The notes under the pieces were generated by a model. That model was not told the DNA's origin and did not search any database. It worked only from the letters and a program-made list of their open reading frames with translations. Both the position numbers and the translations under genes were made by a program. A stretch of 64,000 bases of DNA from Polyangiaceae bacterium (GTDB lineage: Bacteria > Myxococcota_A > Polyangia > Polyangiales > Polyangiaceae). The stretch is taken from positions 1-64,000 of the forward strand of contig JAKLKA010000021.1 in the NCBI GenBank assembly GCA_023150915.1, written 5' to 3'. Below are positions 1-8,237 of this stretch, in pieces. The first letter of the stretch is position 1. Each line of letters starts with the position of its first letter.

Positions 1-130
1 ACATCGAGGGCTTCTACAACCGCACGCGCCTGCACTCCTCCCTCGGCTACAAGACCCCCGCCGAGAGGGAGCTGGAAGCGCTTCTCACCGAGACCGCTGC
101 GTAACAAATGTGTCCAAGAAATCGGGGGAA
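1..130 (+). mobile_element. 3' end of an IS3-family insertion sequence
   Basis: The first bases encode the C-terminus of an IS3-type transposase. They are followed within about 10 bases by a G-rich stretch starting TGTCCAAGAAATCGGGGGAA (about 111-130) that looks like an IS3-family terminal repeat. The left part of the element lies outside the window, so the exact end is estimated. The element abuts a broken ATPase gene. Confidence 0.6.
3..104 (+). CDS. IS3-family transposase (OrfB), C-terminal fragment
   Basis: Only the last 33 codons are present, ending in TAA at 102-104. The peptide contains YNRTRLHSSLGYKTPAERE, which matches the conserved C-terminal end of the rve integrase domain of IS3-family OrfB (pattern Y-N-x-x-R-x-H-S-x-L-G-Y-x-x-P). 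In the full protein this follows the DDE catalytic core. The gene is cut by the window edge and there is no sign that it is itself degenerate. It marks the left edge of the defence island. Confidence 0.75.
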   Translation: MEGFYNRTRLHSSLGYKTPAERELEALLTETAA

Positions 131-144
131 TCCCAGAGGAGCAT

Positions 145-1533
145 TTGCAGCGCCAAGCCGTTAATGAGCGCGATCGTGCTGGCCTCGAACGCGACGCCGC
201 GGGTGCGCGCGAGCGACGCACAATTGCCGACCGCGGCGTTCAAGAAGTTCGCCAGGCCCTCGCGGCATGGCGCGAAGGCTGGGCCCGAGCGGTCGCCGCA
301 CTAGACCTGGACGGCGATATCACTCCCGAAGAGGCGAGTGCAGTGCTCGAAGCCAGGCGCGGCCTTGCCGACAAGTGGCGTAGCGCAGAAGGCCACCGCC
401 GACGCATCGCCGGCATCGAGCGCGACATCCGCGAACTCACCGACGAGGTCAGCGCGCTTGCAGCCCGATTTGCGCCACAATTCCATGACCGACCCCTTGC
501 CGAGGCAGGCGCAGAACTGCTGCGCCGCCACAGAGATGCCTCCGGATCAAGAGACCGCCGGGAAGAACTCCAACGGCAGATCGACGGCGCGCGCCGGCGG
601 CACGGCGAAATGAGTGAGCGGAAACAGCATGCCGAATTTGAGCTTGGCGCGCTGCTCTCGCGCGCCCGGGTGACGCGCCGCGAGGATTTGCCCTTGGTGG
701 AGCGTAGGGTCGCAGACGCGGCTCGACTCACCGAGCATCTCGTAGGAATCGAGCGCGACCTGGACGACATCCGCGGCGAACTGTCCCTCGACGCGCTATC
801 CGAAGAAGCCCGCGGCGTCGACCTGAGCGCTGCGCGCGTGCGCTTGGCCGAAATTGAGCGCGACCAAGACGAGCTTGCGAGCGAACGCGACGGCGTGATC
901 CGAGACATTGCGGGAATCAGTGCGCAACTCGAACGCTTCGCGGGATCGACTGCGGCTGCCGAGGCCGAGGCCGAGGCCATGGCGCACGCTGCGCGCATTC
1001 GCGAAGACGTCGAGCGCTACCTGCGCGTGAAGCTCGCAGCGTTCGTGCTTGCCCGTGAAGTCGAGCGGTACCGCGACAAGAACCAGGGTCCGCTTCTGGC
1101 GCGTGCCGGCGTGATCTTCTCGGCGCTAACCCAAGACTACTATCGCGGGCTGGCGGCGGCGATTGATGAGAATGATGAAGCGGTCTTGGTCTGCCGGCGT
1201 GCCGATTCTCGTCAGGTCTCGGTCGGAGGCCTCTCGGAGGGCGCGCGTGACCAGCTCTACCTGGCCCTGCGCCTGGCGAGCTTCGAACGCTTCTGTGCGG
1301 CCAACGAACCGCTGCCGTTGGTCCTCGACGACGTGCTCGTTCAGTTTGACGAACAGCGCTCACGCGCCGCGCTCAAAGCGCTCGGCGACATCGCGGCTCA
1401 GTACCAGATCCTGTTGTTCTCCCATCACGCCCACGTGGTGGACCTGGCCCGAGAAGTCGTGCCCAAGAGCCGTCTCATGGTCCACCCGCTCGCTCGCCCG
1501 AAAGGCACTCCACCCGAAGTCGCTCAATCGTGA
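145..1533 (+). pseudogene. YhaN-like AAA/SMC-type ATPase, 5'-truncated
   Basis: This is about 462 residues of a YhaN/SbcC-like ATPase: a long Arg/Glu-rich coiled coil (residues about 1-330), then the C-terminal ATPase half. That half shows an ABC-type signature (LSEGARDQLYLALRLA), Walker B and D-loop (LVLDDVLVQFDEQR) and a switch histidine (LLFSHH). The N-terminal lobe with Walker A is missing, whereas intact YhaN-type proteins are roughly 900-1200 residues. The frame is open back through the IS3 end with no convincing start (TTG at 145 is the first plausible one). The gene was therefore probably truncated by the insertion and cannot bind ATP alone. YhaN homologues usually pair with a YhaO-like nuclease, and none is seen here. 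Confidence 0.75.
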
Positions 1534-1653
1534 GTCGTTTGACGCAAGAGGTACTCGTGCGCAAACGCGCAATCGGCAAGCGTCAGCACCTGAAATCGAG
1601 ACCGTTGGTTTGCTCTTTTCCTCTCGAACTCGTTCGTCTATGCAGGTCCAGGA

Positions 1654-2472
1654 ATGCCCGATAGCGAGACCGCCCGCGATGACCGCTACTTCAAGCTCTT
1701 CGTCGGCCCGATCCGGCTGTGCGCGCAGTACAAGCCGAAGTTCGGCAAGGGCCGGAAGGCGGGGTTGTCCATCGACCAGTTCCGGGCGCTTTACGCCGCC
1801 GACCCTTTTTACTCGTGGCTGGGGCTCGACTCGCCGTTGATGTACGCCGCCCACAAAGCTGCCGGTGGCATGACGTCGATCTACCGCCAGATCGGAATCG
1901 GCGGCCAGCGCGTCTTCCAGCACGTTCTACGGGACTCCCTGGGACTTTCGGAGACCGAGGTCCAGTGGTCCTACACCGTTGAACCGATCCGCGCGCGGAC
2001 GAAGAAAAAGACGCTGACGCTCGACGGCCGCATCGACATGAACCACGTGCGGGATGCAGCGGCCAAACAGCGCGTCGCCTCCTGGCTCACGGCAGCGAAG
2101 GCGCAAGCGTCGGTACCGAGGGAGACGGCGGATGAGATCAAGGGCGCCGTGTTCGAGGTGCGACAGGGCTACAAGAGCAAGGACTCCAAGCGCCAAAACG
2201 CCGATATCGACAACATCGGGGAGGCGCTTTTGTACCACTACCAGCCCGTGGTCCTGCTGCTTTCGACGCAGATCGACGGAGACGTTGCGGACCGCTACGT
2301 GGACAATCATTGTTTGATGCTGCTCGGGACCGCTAGCGGAACCGCGACAGACAGCACCTACGTCTTTTGCCGCGAGGTCGCCGGGTACGATCTCGCGGGC
2401 TTCTTCGAGCGCAACTCCAAGCGCATCAAGGCCGAACTGGAACAGGTTCTCGCGACCCTGCTCGAGGCGTAG
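1654..2472 (+). CDS. putative PD-(D/E)XK restriction endonuclease
   Basis: This 272-residue protein sits 4 nt upstream of a DNA methyltransferase gene, the usual layout of a type II restriction-modification pair. A candidate nuclease core is visible: D124-G-R-I-D128 followed by FEVRQGYKSKDSKRQNAD (residues 167-184), where E168, R170 and K174/K176 could form an (D/E)-x-(K/R) site. The stretch rich in K, R, Q, N and D after a beta strand resembles type II enzymes. The specificity is unknown. ATG 1654 is used, though the AGGA just before it is too close to be a good ribosome site. Because the nuclease call rests partly on context, an accessory subunit cannot be excluded. Confidence 0.6.
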   Translation: MPDSETARDDRYFKLFVGPIRLCAQYKPKFGKGRKAGLSIDQFRALYAADPFYSWLGLDSPLMYAAHKAAGGMTSIYRQIGIGGQRVFQHVLRDSLGLSETEVQWSYTVEPIRARTKKKTLTLDGRIDMNHVRDAAAKQRVASWLTAAKAQASVPRETADEIKGAVFEVRQGYKSKDSKRQNADIDNIGEALLYHYQPVVLLLSTQIDGDVADRYVDNHCLMLLGTASGTATDSTYVFCREVAGYDLAGFFERNSKRIKAELEQVLATLLEA

Positions 2473-2476
2473 ATCG

Positions 2477-3739
2477 ATGCAATCAGCCGAAAACGAACAA
2501 ACGTCGCTCCGCCGCCTCGATCACCTCACATTCAAGGGGAACTTGAAGCACACCCGATACGGGTGGTTGCGCCTTACTCCGGCATACTCCGTTCACCTCG
2601 TGGCCGATCTTCTTGAGAAGAAGTGGCGTGAAGGGGACGTGGTTCTGGACCCATTCTGCGGGACGGGGACTACTGCGCTCGTCTGCGCAGAACGCGGCAT
2701 CCCGTGCGACACGACGGACATCAATCACTTCCTCTTGTGGCTCGCGCGTGCCAAGACCGCTCAGTACTCCGCGGTCCACATCGCGGAGTTCCGCGACAAG
2801 GCAGGGATCGTCACAAAGGCGATCCGGCGGTCCAATGGCGAAGGCCCTTGGACGCCGCCGCTTCACCAAATCGAGAAATGGTGGTCCGGGGATACGCTCG
2901 CTGCCCTCGGACGAGCGATGGGCGCTATCCGGCGAATCGAAAAGGCCGTGCCGACCGCCGTTTCAGATCTCATGAAGGTCGCGTTCTGCAGGACGATGAT
3001 CGACCACGCCAACGTGAGCTTCGGCCACCAGTCAATGTCGTTCAAGAAGCAGGACGACAGGGCATTGACGCTTCCCCTTGGCACGGCTGACCACGACGAA
3101 GTCGCGCTCACGTGGGCCAGGGTCGCGCTCCAACTCGCAGACTCCGCCGGGTCGGAGATTCGCGCTGTCCCGACTCCGATCCTCTGCGACGCGCGCGACT
3201 TGCGCCAGAGGCTCGACCTTGATCGGTACGGTTGCGTGATCACCTCACCGCCCTACCCCAACCGCATGAGCTATATCCGCGAGCTCCGGCCGTACATGTA
3301 CTGGCTGGGCTACTTGAACGACGGTCGCGAGGCCGGTGAGCTCGACTGGAAGGCGATCGGCGGCACATGGGGCTGCGCGACAAGCAACGTGGCGAAGTGG
3401 ACACCAGAAACTCCCCTCGAAGTGCCGTTCGGAGGGTTTGAAAAGATCACGGAAAACATTTCGGATCGGAGCGGCGTGCTTGGCCGCTATGTATCCAAGT
3501 ATTTCCACGACATGATGGGCCACTGCGAGTCACTATTCGCCGTCGTCGCACCGGGCGGCACGGTCCACTACATCGTTGGGAACTCGAAGTTCTACGACGT
3601 GATGCTCCCCGTCGAGCGAATCTTCGCCGCGATGTTCGAAGCCGTCGGCTTCCACGGCGTGACGGTCGAGACGATACGGAAGCGCACATCGAAGAAGGAG
3701 TTGTTCGAGTTCGTCGTCAGCGCGCAGAAGCCCGGTTGA
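2477..3739 (+). CDS. site-specific DNA methyltransferase (N4-cytosine/N6-adenine type)
   Basis: This 420-residue amino-methyltransferase has the AdoMet-binding motif I VLDPFCGTGTTALVC (D58-P-F-C-G-T-G-T65) and the catalytic motif IV TSPPY at 256-260. Motif I comes before motif IV with about 190 residues between them, which fits an alpha-like arrangement with the target-recognition region in the middle, or a divergent class. TSPPY favours N4-cytosine or N6-adenine methylation. It starts 4 nt after the putative endonuclease gene and would protect host DNA from it. Target sequence and methylated base cannot be read from sequence alone. Confidence 0.88.
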   Translation: MQSAENEQTSLRRLDHLTFKGNLKHTRYGWLRLTPAYSVHLVADLLEKKWREGDVVLDPFCGTGTTALVCAERGIPCDTTDINHFLLWLARAKTAQYSAVHIAEFRDKAGIVTKAIRRSNGEGPWTPPLHQIEKWWSGDTLAALGRAMGAIRRIEKAVPTAVSDLMKVAFCRTMIDHANVSFGHQSMSFKKQDDRALTLPLGTADHDEVALTWARVALQLADSAGSEIRAVPTPILCDARDLRQRLDLDRYGCVITSPPYPNRMSYIRELRPYMYWLGYLNDGREAGELDWKAIGGTWGCATSNVAKWTPETPLEVPFGGFEKITENISDRSGVLGRYVSKYFHDMMGHCESLFAVVAPGGTVHYIVGNSKFYDVMLPVERIFAAMFEAVGFHGVTVETIRKRTSKKELFEFVVSAQKPG

Positions 3740-3756
3740 CCCGGAGCATCAATCAC

Positions 3757-4797
3757 CTACGCCCGCGTCACCAAAGCCAGCACCCGGCCTGGCCCCGCCT
3801 GCATGGCCTCCACCAGCACGGAGCGACCGGGAAGCCGTTCACCCTGTGACTCCCACCATGAGAGGTTCTCTCGGGTGGGAACGTGCTCGCACGCGATTTC
3901 CCCGCCGTAAACACGGCGGATCACCGACCGCTCCGGCACGCGCATCCAGCGATGTATGTAGAACTTCCGGCGTACGGCCTCAGGGTTGTGGGCCGTCGTA
4001 GTTGCCCGAAGCGTGGGCGTTGGCGCTGCATCGGCGAACAGCAAACCCTGGTTCTGCGCCCGCTGCTCGGAGCTCTTGAGAGTGACCTTCGCCTCTACGA
4101 GCACGGTCGGCACCGCGGAGTGGCGCAGCGTGGCGATGAGTGCGGCATGAAGACTCGAGAAGTCCAGGGCGGATTTTTGGAACGCGACAAGGGCGCGGAG
4201 GTTTGGCTGCTCAAGGTCGAGCCCGTGCGCCTGGACAGCGGGGAGCAGCAGCTCCGGATAGAATGCAAGGCCCGCCGCCAACTGGTCCATTAGGCGTTCC
4301 ACAGGGTCCCGCCTCGTCGCCAACGTGCGCCTGAACGCGAACTTTGTCTGTGGCTCAGCGATCAGGTGCGCGAGCTCGTGCCACTTGCTGAACCACTCCT
4401 TCGACGCTTTCGCTCCCCGCGCGTCAATCACCGCGACGTACTGCTTGTCGCTCCAGCTCGGCGCCTTTTGGAGCCGCACGACCACCGCATCCGCCGAGCC
4501 GTCGAGCTCCGACCGGAGGTCGACAAACCCTGTCTCGCCGGAACGGAGGTACTGATGCATGACAGCCGCGAGGTCGTCTTCGCCACGAATCACTTCGAAG
4601 TGGACCTTGAGCTTTGCGGCAACGATGTTGATCAGGTCGGCAAACGTGTCCGCAGGGCCCAGGGCGTCAATCCAGCCCTTCACCCTCCGGACGCAGGCGT
4701 CGACAATCCTGCTTGTCGGGTCACCGCCTCCCGCCAGCGACACGCCAGACTGTCGAGCGATCTCGCGAATCTTCGGTGAGATGATCCCGCTCGCCAT
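3757..4797 (-). CDS. capP: CapP-like ImmA/IrrE zinc metallopeptidase of the CBASS locus
   Basis: This 346-residue protein has the zinc-peptidase motif WHELAHLI (H140-E141-x-x-H144), with a downstream glutamate (VERLMDQLAA, E167) placed to be the third ligand, as in the ImmA/IrrE family (COG2856). Its ATG follows the stop of the XRE gene directly (TAGATG), so the two are co-transcribed, and the pair is divergent from a CBASS operon. That arrangement matches known CapH/CapP control modules, where CapP, stimulated by single-stranded DNA, cleaves the CapH repressor and switches CBASS on after DNA damage. The C-terminal third (about 230-346) is unassigned. The family call is strong; the CapP role is inferred from context. 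Confidence 0.8.
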   Translation of the reverse strand: MASGIISPKIREIARQSGVSLAGGGDPTSRIVDACVRRVKGWIDALGPADTFADLINIVAAKLKVHFEVIRGEDDLAAVMHQYLRSGETGFVDLRSELDGSADAVVVRLQKAPSWSDKQYVAVIDARGAKASKEWFSKWHELAHLIAEPQTKFAFRRTLATRRDPVERLMDQLAAGLAFYPELLLPAVQAHGLDLEQPNLRALVAFQKSALDFSSLHAALIATLRHSAVPTVLVEAKVTLKSSEQRAQNQGLLFADAAPTPTLRATTTAHNPEAVRRKFYIHRWMRVPERSVIRRVYGGEIACEHVPTRENLSWWESQGERLPGRSVLVEAMQAGPGRVLALVTRA

Positions 4798-5229
4798 CTA
4801 CTCGTCCCCTGGTTCGAGGTACGGGTCCAGTCGCTCTGCAAACTCCAGCCACTGAGTTGTCGTGAACGGCCGTGGCGTCCGCTCGCTTCGCCTTGCGATG
4901 ATGGCCTGTTGCGCCTCGAGCACGGCTCGCACCTTACGGAAGCTCCAGCCCTTCTGCTCCGCAAGAGCAGCGAGCTCGTCCGGAATCGCCAGAGGAGCAG
5001 GCCGAGCCGGCGGTGCCGAGGCGTCCCCTTGCACAAGGTAGTCGACCGAAGCGCCGAGGGCCTTCGCGAGCCCGAGCAGCACCCTTCCGCTTGGCTGGCT
5101 GTCACCTTTCTCGACAGTGCTGAGGAATCCCTTGGAGACCTTCGCCTCCTGAGCAAGCTGGTCCAAAGTCCAGCCTTTTCCTAGTCTTAGGGCGCGAACG
5201 CGAGCCCCCAGCGTCTGGGTGTTGGGCAT
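4798..5229 (-). CDS. capH: CapH-like XRE-family repressor
   Basis: This 143-residue regulator has an N-terminal helix-turn-helix of the Cro/C1 (XRE) type: residues about 7-68, with TLDQLAQEAKVSKGFLSTVE as the DNA-binding helices. A Pro/Ala-rich linker (about 70-82) and a helical C-terminal part follow. The gene precedes the ImmA/IrrE peptidase gene without a gap and is divergent from the CBASS operon. By analogy with CapH it would repress the CBASS promoter and be removed by CapP cleavage in its linker or C-terminal region. An inverted repeat in the 118-nt divergent region (5253-5275) is the obvious candidate operator. Confidence 0.85.
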   Translation of the reverse strand: MPNTQTLGARVRALRLGKGWTLDQLAQEAKVSKGFLSTVEKGDSQPSGRVLLGLAKALGASVDYLVQGDASAPPARPAPLAIPDELAALAEQKGWSFRKVRAVLEAQQAIIARRSERTPRPFTTTQWLEFAERLDPYLEPGDE

Positions 5230-5252
5230 GGGTGGCGAAATGAGTTGATCTG

Positions 5253-5275
5253 TCGAACCAGCAATAGTAGTTCGA
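5253..5275. promoter_or_regulatory. inverted repeat, candidate CapH operator
   Basis: TCGAAC (5253-5258) and GTTCGA (5270-5275) form a perfect 6-bp inverted repeat with an 11-nt spacer, about 22 nt upstream of the XRE gene and 73 nt upstream of the LRAT gene. Centre-to-centre spacing of the arms is 17 bp, suitable for an HTH dimer. A weak promoter-like pair for the plus-strand operon (TTGATC 5245-5250, TAGTTC 5268-5273, 17-nt spacer) would overlap it, so binding could block transcription. The promoter call is tentative. Confidence 0.5.
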
Positions 5276-5347
5276 TGTTGTTTGGTATGCAGAACAGGAT
5301 CTGAATACCTTCGAAAACCGAACCGAGCGTATCAGGAGACCTCCGCG

Positions 5348-6208
5348 ATGGCTACCCCGTTCACGCCCCTCACTCCCCTCCTTCTTGGAGACCACATCAA
5401 GGTCCGTTTAGGTGCCTACGAGCACCATGGAATCCACCTCGGCGGCGGGGTCGTCGTCCACTTCAGCGGCGCGAAGCCGGCGAAGTCGGCAGCCTCTGTA
5501 CGGCTTGGGTCGCTCGAACAGTTTGCTGGTCGCGCTGGCGTCGCAGCGATCGAGGTCGTCGCGTACAGCGCGTGCCTGGAGCCGGACGTGGTGGTGGCGC
5601 GGGCGCGGTCGCTCCTCGGGCGAGTCGACTATCACGTCCTTCGCAACAACTGCGAACAGTGTGCCCGCTGGTGCAAAACCGGCGAGTTCGTGAGCAGCCA
5701 GGTCGAAAGAGCGAAGGCCGCGGGCGGCGGCGTCGCAGCTGCCACGGGTGCCACGGTTGCTGCCGTGGGCCTCGTGTCTGCCACGGGAGTCGTCGCTGGC
5801 ACGAGTGGAGCCGGACTGATGTCAGGCCTCGCTTCTACTGGCGCAGTCGTTGGCGGCGGCGCCGCCGTCGGAGTTGCAGTGCTTGCTGCTGCACCAGCGG
5901 CGGTGGCAGCCGTTGCAACCCATCAGGTGTTCCGAGACGATGCGGCACTGGACGAACGAGAGCGCCTCGCACGACGGTCCGCGCGCATCGCCGGCAAAGT
6001 GGGCGCCGCTGCTGGGACGCTCGGCACCGTCGCTGCCGTGTCCGCGGCGGGCGTGCCCGGTTTGAGCGCCGTCGGGATTAGCTCTGGCCTCGCAGCCTTA
6101 GGCGGCAGCATGGTGGGCGGCTTGGTCGTTGCGTTCGCCGCCCCAGCGGCGTTGGCCGCCGGGGTCGCGTACGCAGCGTATCGGCTCACGAAGAGCAGGG
6201 GGCCGTGA
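5348..6208 (+). CDS. LRAT-domain (NlpC/P60-like) protein with membrane segments, first gene of the CBASS operon
   Basis: The start is ATG 5348, preceded by AGGAGA at 5334-5339; an upstream in-frame start at 5282 lacks such a site. The 286-residue protein has an N-terminal LRAT/H-rev107-type thiol acyltransferase fold. It shows HHGIHLGGGVVVHF (H27 and H38) and NNCEQC with nucleophile candidate C102, matching the family's H...H...NCEH order with the last His replaced by Gln. Residues about 120-205 and 220-280 are Ala/Gly/Val-rich hydrophobic blocks likely to cross or insert in the membrane. LRAT-family enzymes act on phospholipids or other acyl substrates. Its stop (TGA) directly precedes the Cap5 ATG, so it is translationally linked to the CBASS genes and may be an extra membrane effector or an immunity-related accessory. 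The substrate is unknown. Confidence 0.75.
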   Translation: MATPFTPLTPLLLGDHIKVRLGAYEHHGIHLGGGVVVHFSGAKPAKSAASVRLGSLEQFAGRAGVAAIEVVAYSACLEPDVVVARARSLLGRVDYHVLRNNCEQCARWCKTGEFVSSQVERAKAAGGGVAAATGATVAAVGLVSATGVVAGTSGAGLMSGLASTGAVVGGGAAVGVAVLAAAPAAVAAVATHQVFRDDAALDERERLARRSARIAGKVGAAAGTLGTVAAVSAAGVPGLSAVGISSGLAALGGSMVGGLVVAFAAPAALAAGVAYAAYRLTKSRGP

Positions 6209-7369
6209 ATGACCTCAGAGAGCAAGCCATTGGTCGACGTTTCGAGGCACATCCCCGACAAGACGCGCGTCATGCTTGCCATTGAGGCGGGTGGCCGGTG
6301 CGAGTTCGCCGGGTGCAACGACTTCCTCTTCGAGCACCACGTCACCCTGCGTGGAGGCGTCTTCGGCCAGGACGCTCACATCATCGCATACTCGGAGATC
6401 GGTCCGCGCGCCGCGGACGAGAGCGGCACCGTCGAGGTCCACAACATCAGCAACCTCCTGCTCCTGTGCCCGGGGTGCCACAAGCAGATCGACGACGAAC
6501 CCGAGCGGTTCCCGGTCGATGTCCTCCGCCAGTACAAACTGGCACACGAGACACGAATCCGGCTCGTGACTGGGTTGGGACCGGACATGCGCACCGAGGT
6601 CGTGCAGCTCAAGGCGAACATCGCTGGCCAGCCCGTCGGCATCCCGGCCCCCCACGTCTACGAGGCAGTTGCGCCGCGCTACCCCGCCGACACGCAGGGC
6701 TTCGTCATTGACCTGACGAACCTTCACTGCGAGGACGGCACGTTCTACGCGTCCGCGGAGAAGGTGATCCGCAGGAAGGTCGATCAACTCTTCGCTGCCG
6801 GCATTGACGTGAAAGGCGCGCGTCATCTCTCGGTGTTCGCGCTCGCGCCCATCCCAATGCTCGTGCTCTTCGGCGCTGCCCTTGGCAACAAGGTCGCGGC
6901 CGACGTGTACCAACGCCACCGCGACACGGAGGACTGGCGGTGGAAGACCGGCGGCGAGCCGGTCGGGTACGGCTTCAAGAAGGTTAAGAATGGTTCCGCT
7001 AGCGGAGTCGCCTTCATCCTGTCGTTGAGCGGCAAGGTTGCGGTCGACCAAGTCGAGGGGGCGATGAGTTCGTCCCCGACCGTCTACGAGCTCACCCTCA
7101 AAGATCAAGAGCCACGCCCGACGTACCTCCGCCTTCGTGAGGATCTTGCGCGGTTCGGCGTCGTCTACCGCCAGGCCCTTGCCGTTATCCGTGCCGCACA
7201 CCCGGCGCTGAGGGAACTCGCCGTGTTTCCGGCCGTGCCCGCGCCTGTCGCCGTGGTGATTGGGCGCGAACTCCTGCCCAAGGTCGATCCCGTCCTCCTC
7301 GTCCACGACTTCGACAAGGTGAACGGTTTCCAGCAACGAGTGAAGGTGAACGCCTATGACCCCGAATGA
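6209..7369 (+). CDS. cap5: Cap5-like HNH-SAVED endonuclease (CBASS effector)
   Basis: This 386-residue protein has an N-terminal HNH nuclease module with zinc cysteines (GGRCEFAGC about 30-38, LLCPGCHKQ about 89-97) and the catalytic DAHIIAYSE. A C-terminal SAVED-like domain follows (about 150-380, with FVIDLTN and ending in LLVHDFDKVNG). In known Cap5 proteins SAVED binds a cyclic oligonucleotide made by the CD-NTase and triggers double-stranded DNA degradation, killing the infected cell. The gene starts right after the LRAT stop and overlaps the CD-NTase gene by 14 nt, so all are in one operon. Confidence 0.9.
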   Translation: MTSESKPLVDVSRHIPDKTRVMLAIEAGGRCEFAGCNDFLFEHHVTLRGGVFGQDAHIIAYSEIGPRAADESGTVEVHNISNLLLLCPGCHKQIDDEPERFPVDVLRQYKLAHETRIRLVTGLGPDMRTEVVQLKANIAGQPVGIPAPHVYEAVAPRYPADTQGFVIDLTNLHCEDGTFYASAEKVIRRKVDQLFAAGIDVKGARHLSVFALAPIPMLVLFGAALGNKVAADVYQRHRDTEDWRWKTGGEPVGYGFKKVKNGSASGVAFILSLSGKVAVDQVEGAMSSSPTVYELTLKDQEPRPTYLRLREDLARFGVVYRQALAVIRAAHPALRELAVFPAVPAPVAVVIGRELLPKVDPVLLVHDFDKVNGFQQRVKVNAYDPE

Positions 7370-8237
7370 ATACCTTTCGAAGATCCTGGACGAGCAAACG
7401 CTCGCCGAAGATAGCGACGAGCTGAAGCAGCTCCGTGAGCGGAGGCAGGACGTGGAAGACCTTCTCCGCGCGGATTTTGGCTCGAGCCCGACCATCCGCT
7501 ACGGCGGCTCCAAGTCCAAGGGCACGATGATCAAGGAGGCCTACGACCTCGACGTCATCTGCTACTTCCCGCGCGACGACGACGATGCAGGCGGCACCCT
7601 CGAGTCCATCTTCGAGAACGTGAAGAAGTCGCTCGCCAAGAAGTACATCGTGGTGCCGAAGACGTCGGCCATCCGATTGCAGGGCCAGAACTACCAGGAT
7701 TTCCACGTCGACGTGGTGCCCGGCCGCTTCGTCGACGACAACAAGGAGGATGCCTTCCTCCATCGTACGACTGGCGAAAAGAAGCGCCTGAAGACGAACC
7801 TCGACTTGCACATCGAGCACGTGAAGGACAGCGGAGTCGTTTCGTCGATCCGACTGGTGAAGCTGTGGCGCATTCGCCGCGGGCTCTCTATCAAGCACTT
7901 CGCGCTCGAGCTGCTAACCATCGAGGTGCTGAAAGGCAAGAAATCGAAGAGTGTGGACGCACAGCTCGAGTACCTCTGGCAAAAGCTCCGCGACGAAGTG
8001 GAATCCATCAAGATCGAGGATCCCGCGAATCCGAGCGGCAACGATCTGGCGGAGCTGTTGAATGACGCAGTCCGCCAGGAGCTCTCCACGGCGGCGTCAA
8101 GCACGCTCGCAGCCATCGACCGTGATGGATGGGAGGGGGTCTTCGGCAAGCTCGCCACGACGAGCGAGAAGAAGGCCGCCGTTATCGAGGCCGCCAGGGC
8201 TGTGAGCGCTCCGTCGCGCCCGTGGTGCCACTGTTGA
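7356..8237 (+). CDS. cdn: CD-NTase (cGAS/DncV-like nucleotidyltransferase) of CBASS
   Basis: This 293-residue nucleotidyltransferase has the Pol-beta-type site GGS (50-52), D64-L-D66 and a third acidic residue D119 (DFHVDVVPG). It would make a cyclic di- or trinucleotide second messenger on phage infection and activate the SAVED-linked nuclease encoded upstream. The gene overlaps the Cap5 stop by 14 nt, and its own stop is immediately followed by the E2-like ATG. In type II CBASS the CD-NTase C-terminus is conjugated to a target by Cap2 or E2. Here it ends in W-C-H-C, which is unusual and should be checked for a late frameshift. The clade is not assignable by eye. Confidence 0.92.
   Translation: MTPNEYLSKILDEQTLAEDSDELKQLRERRQDVEDLLRADFGSSPTIRYGGSKSKGTMIKEAYDLDVICYFPRDDDDAGGTLESIFENVKKSLAKKYIVVPKTSAIRLQGQNYQDFHVDVVPGRFVDDNKEDAFLHRTTGEKKRLKTNLDLHIEHVKDSGVVSSIRLVKLWRIRRGLSIKHFALELLTIEVLKGKKSKSVDAQLEYLWQKLRDEVESIKIEDPANPSGNDLAELLNDAVRQELSTAASSTLAAIDRDGWEGVFGKLATTSEKKAAVIEAARAVSAPSRPWCHC

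Noticed and set aside
5282-5347. Upstream start at 5282 for the LRAT gene
   Set aside because: It would run through the candidate promoter region and has no ribosome site, while ATG 5348 has AGGAGA 8 nt before it.
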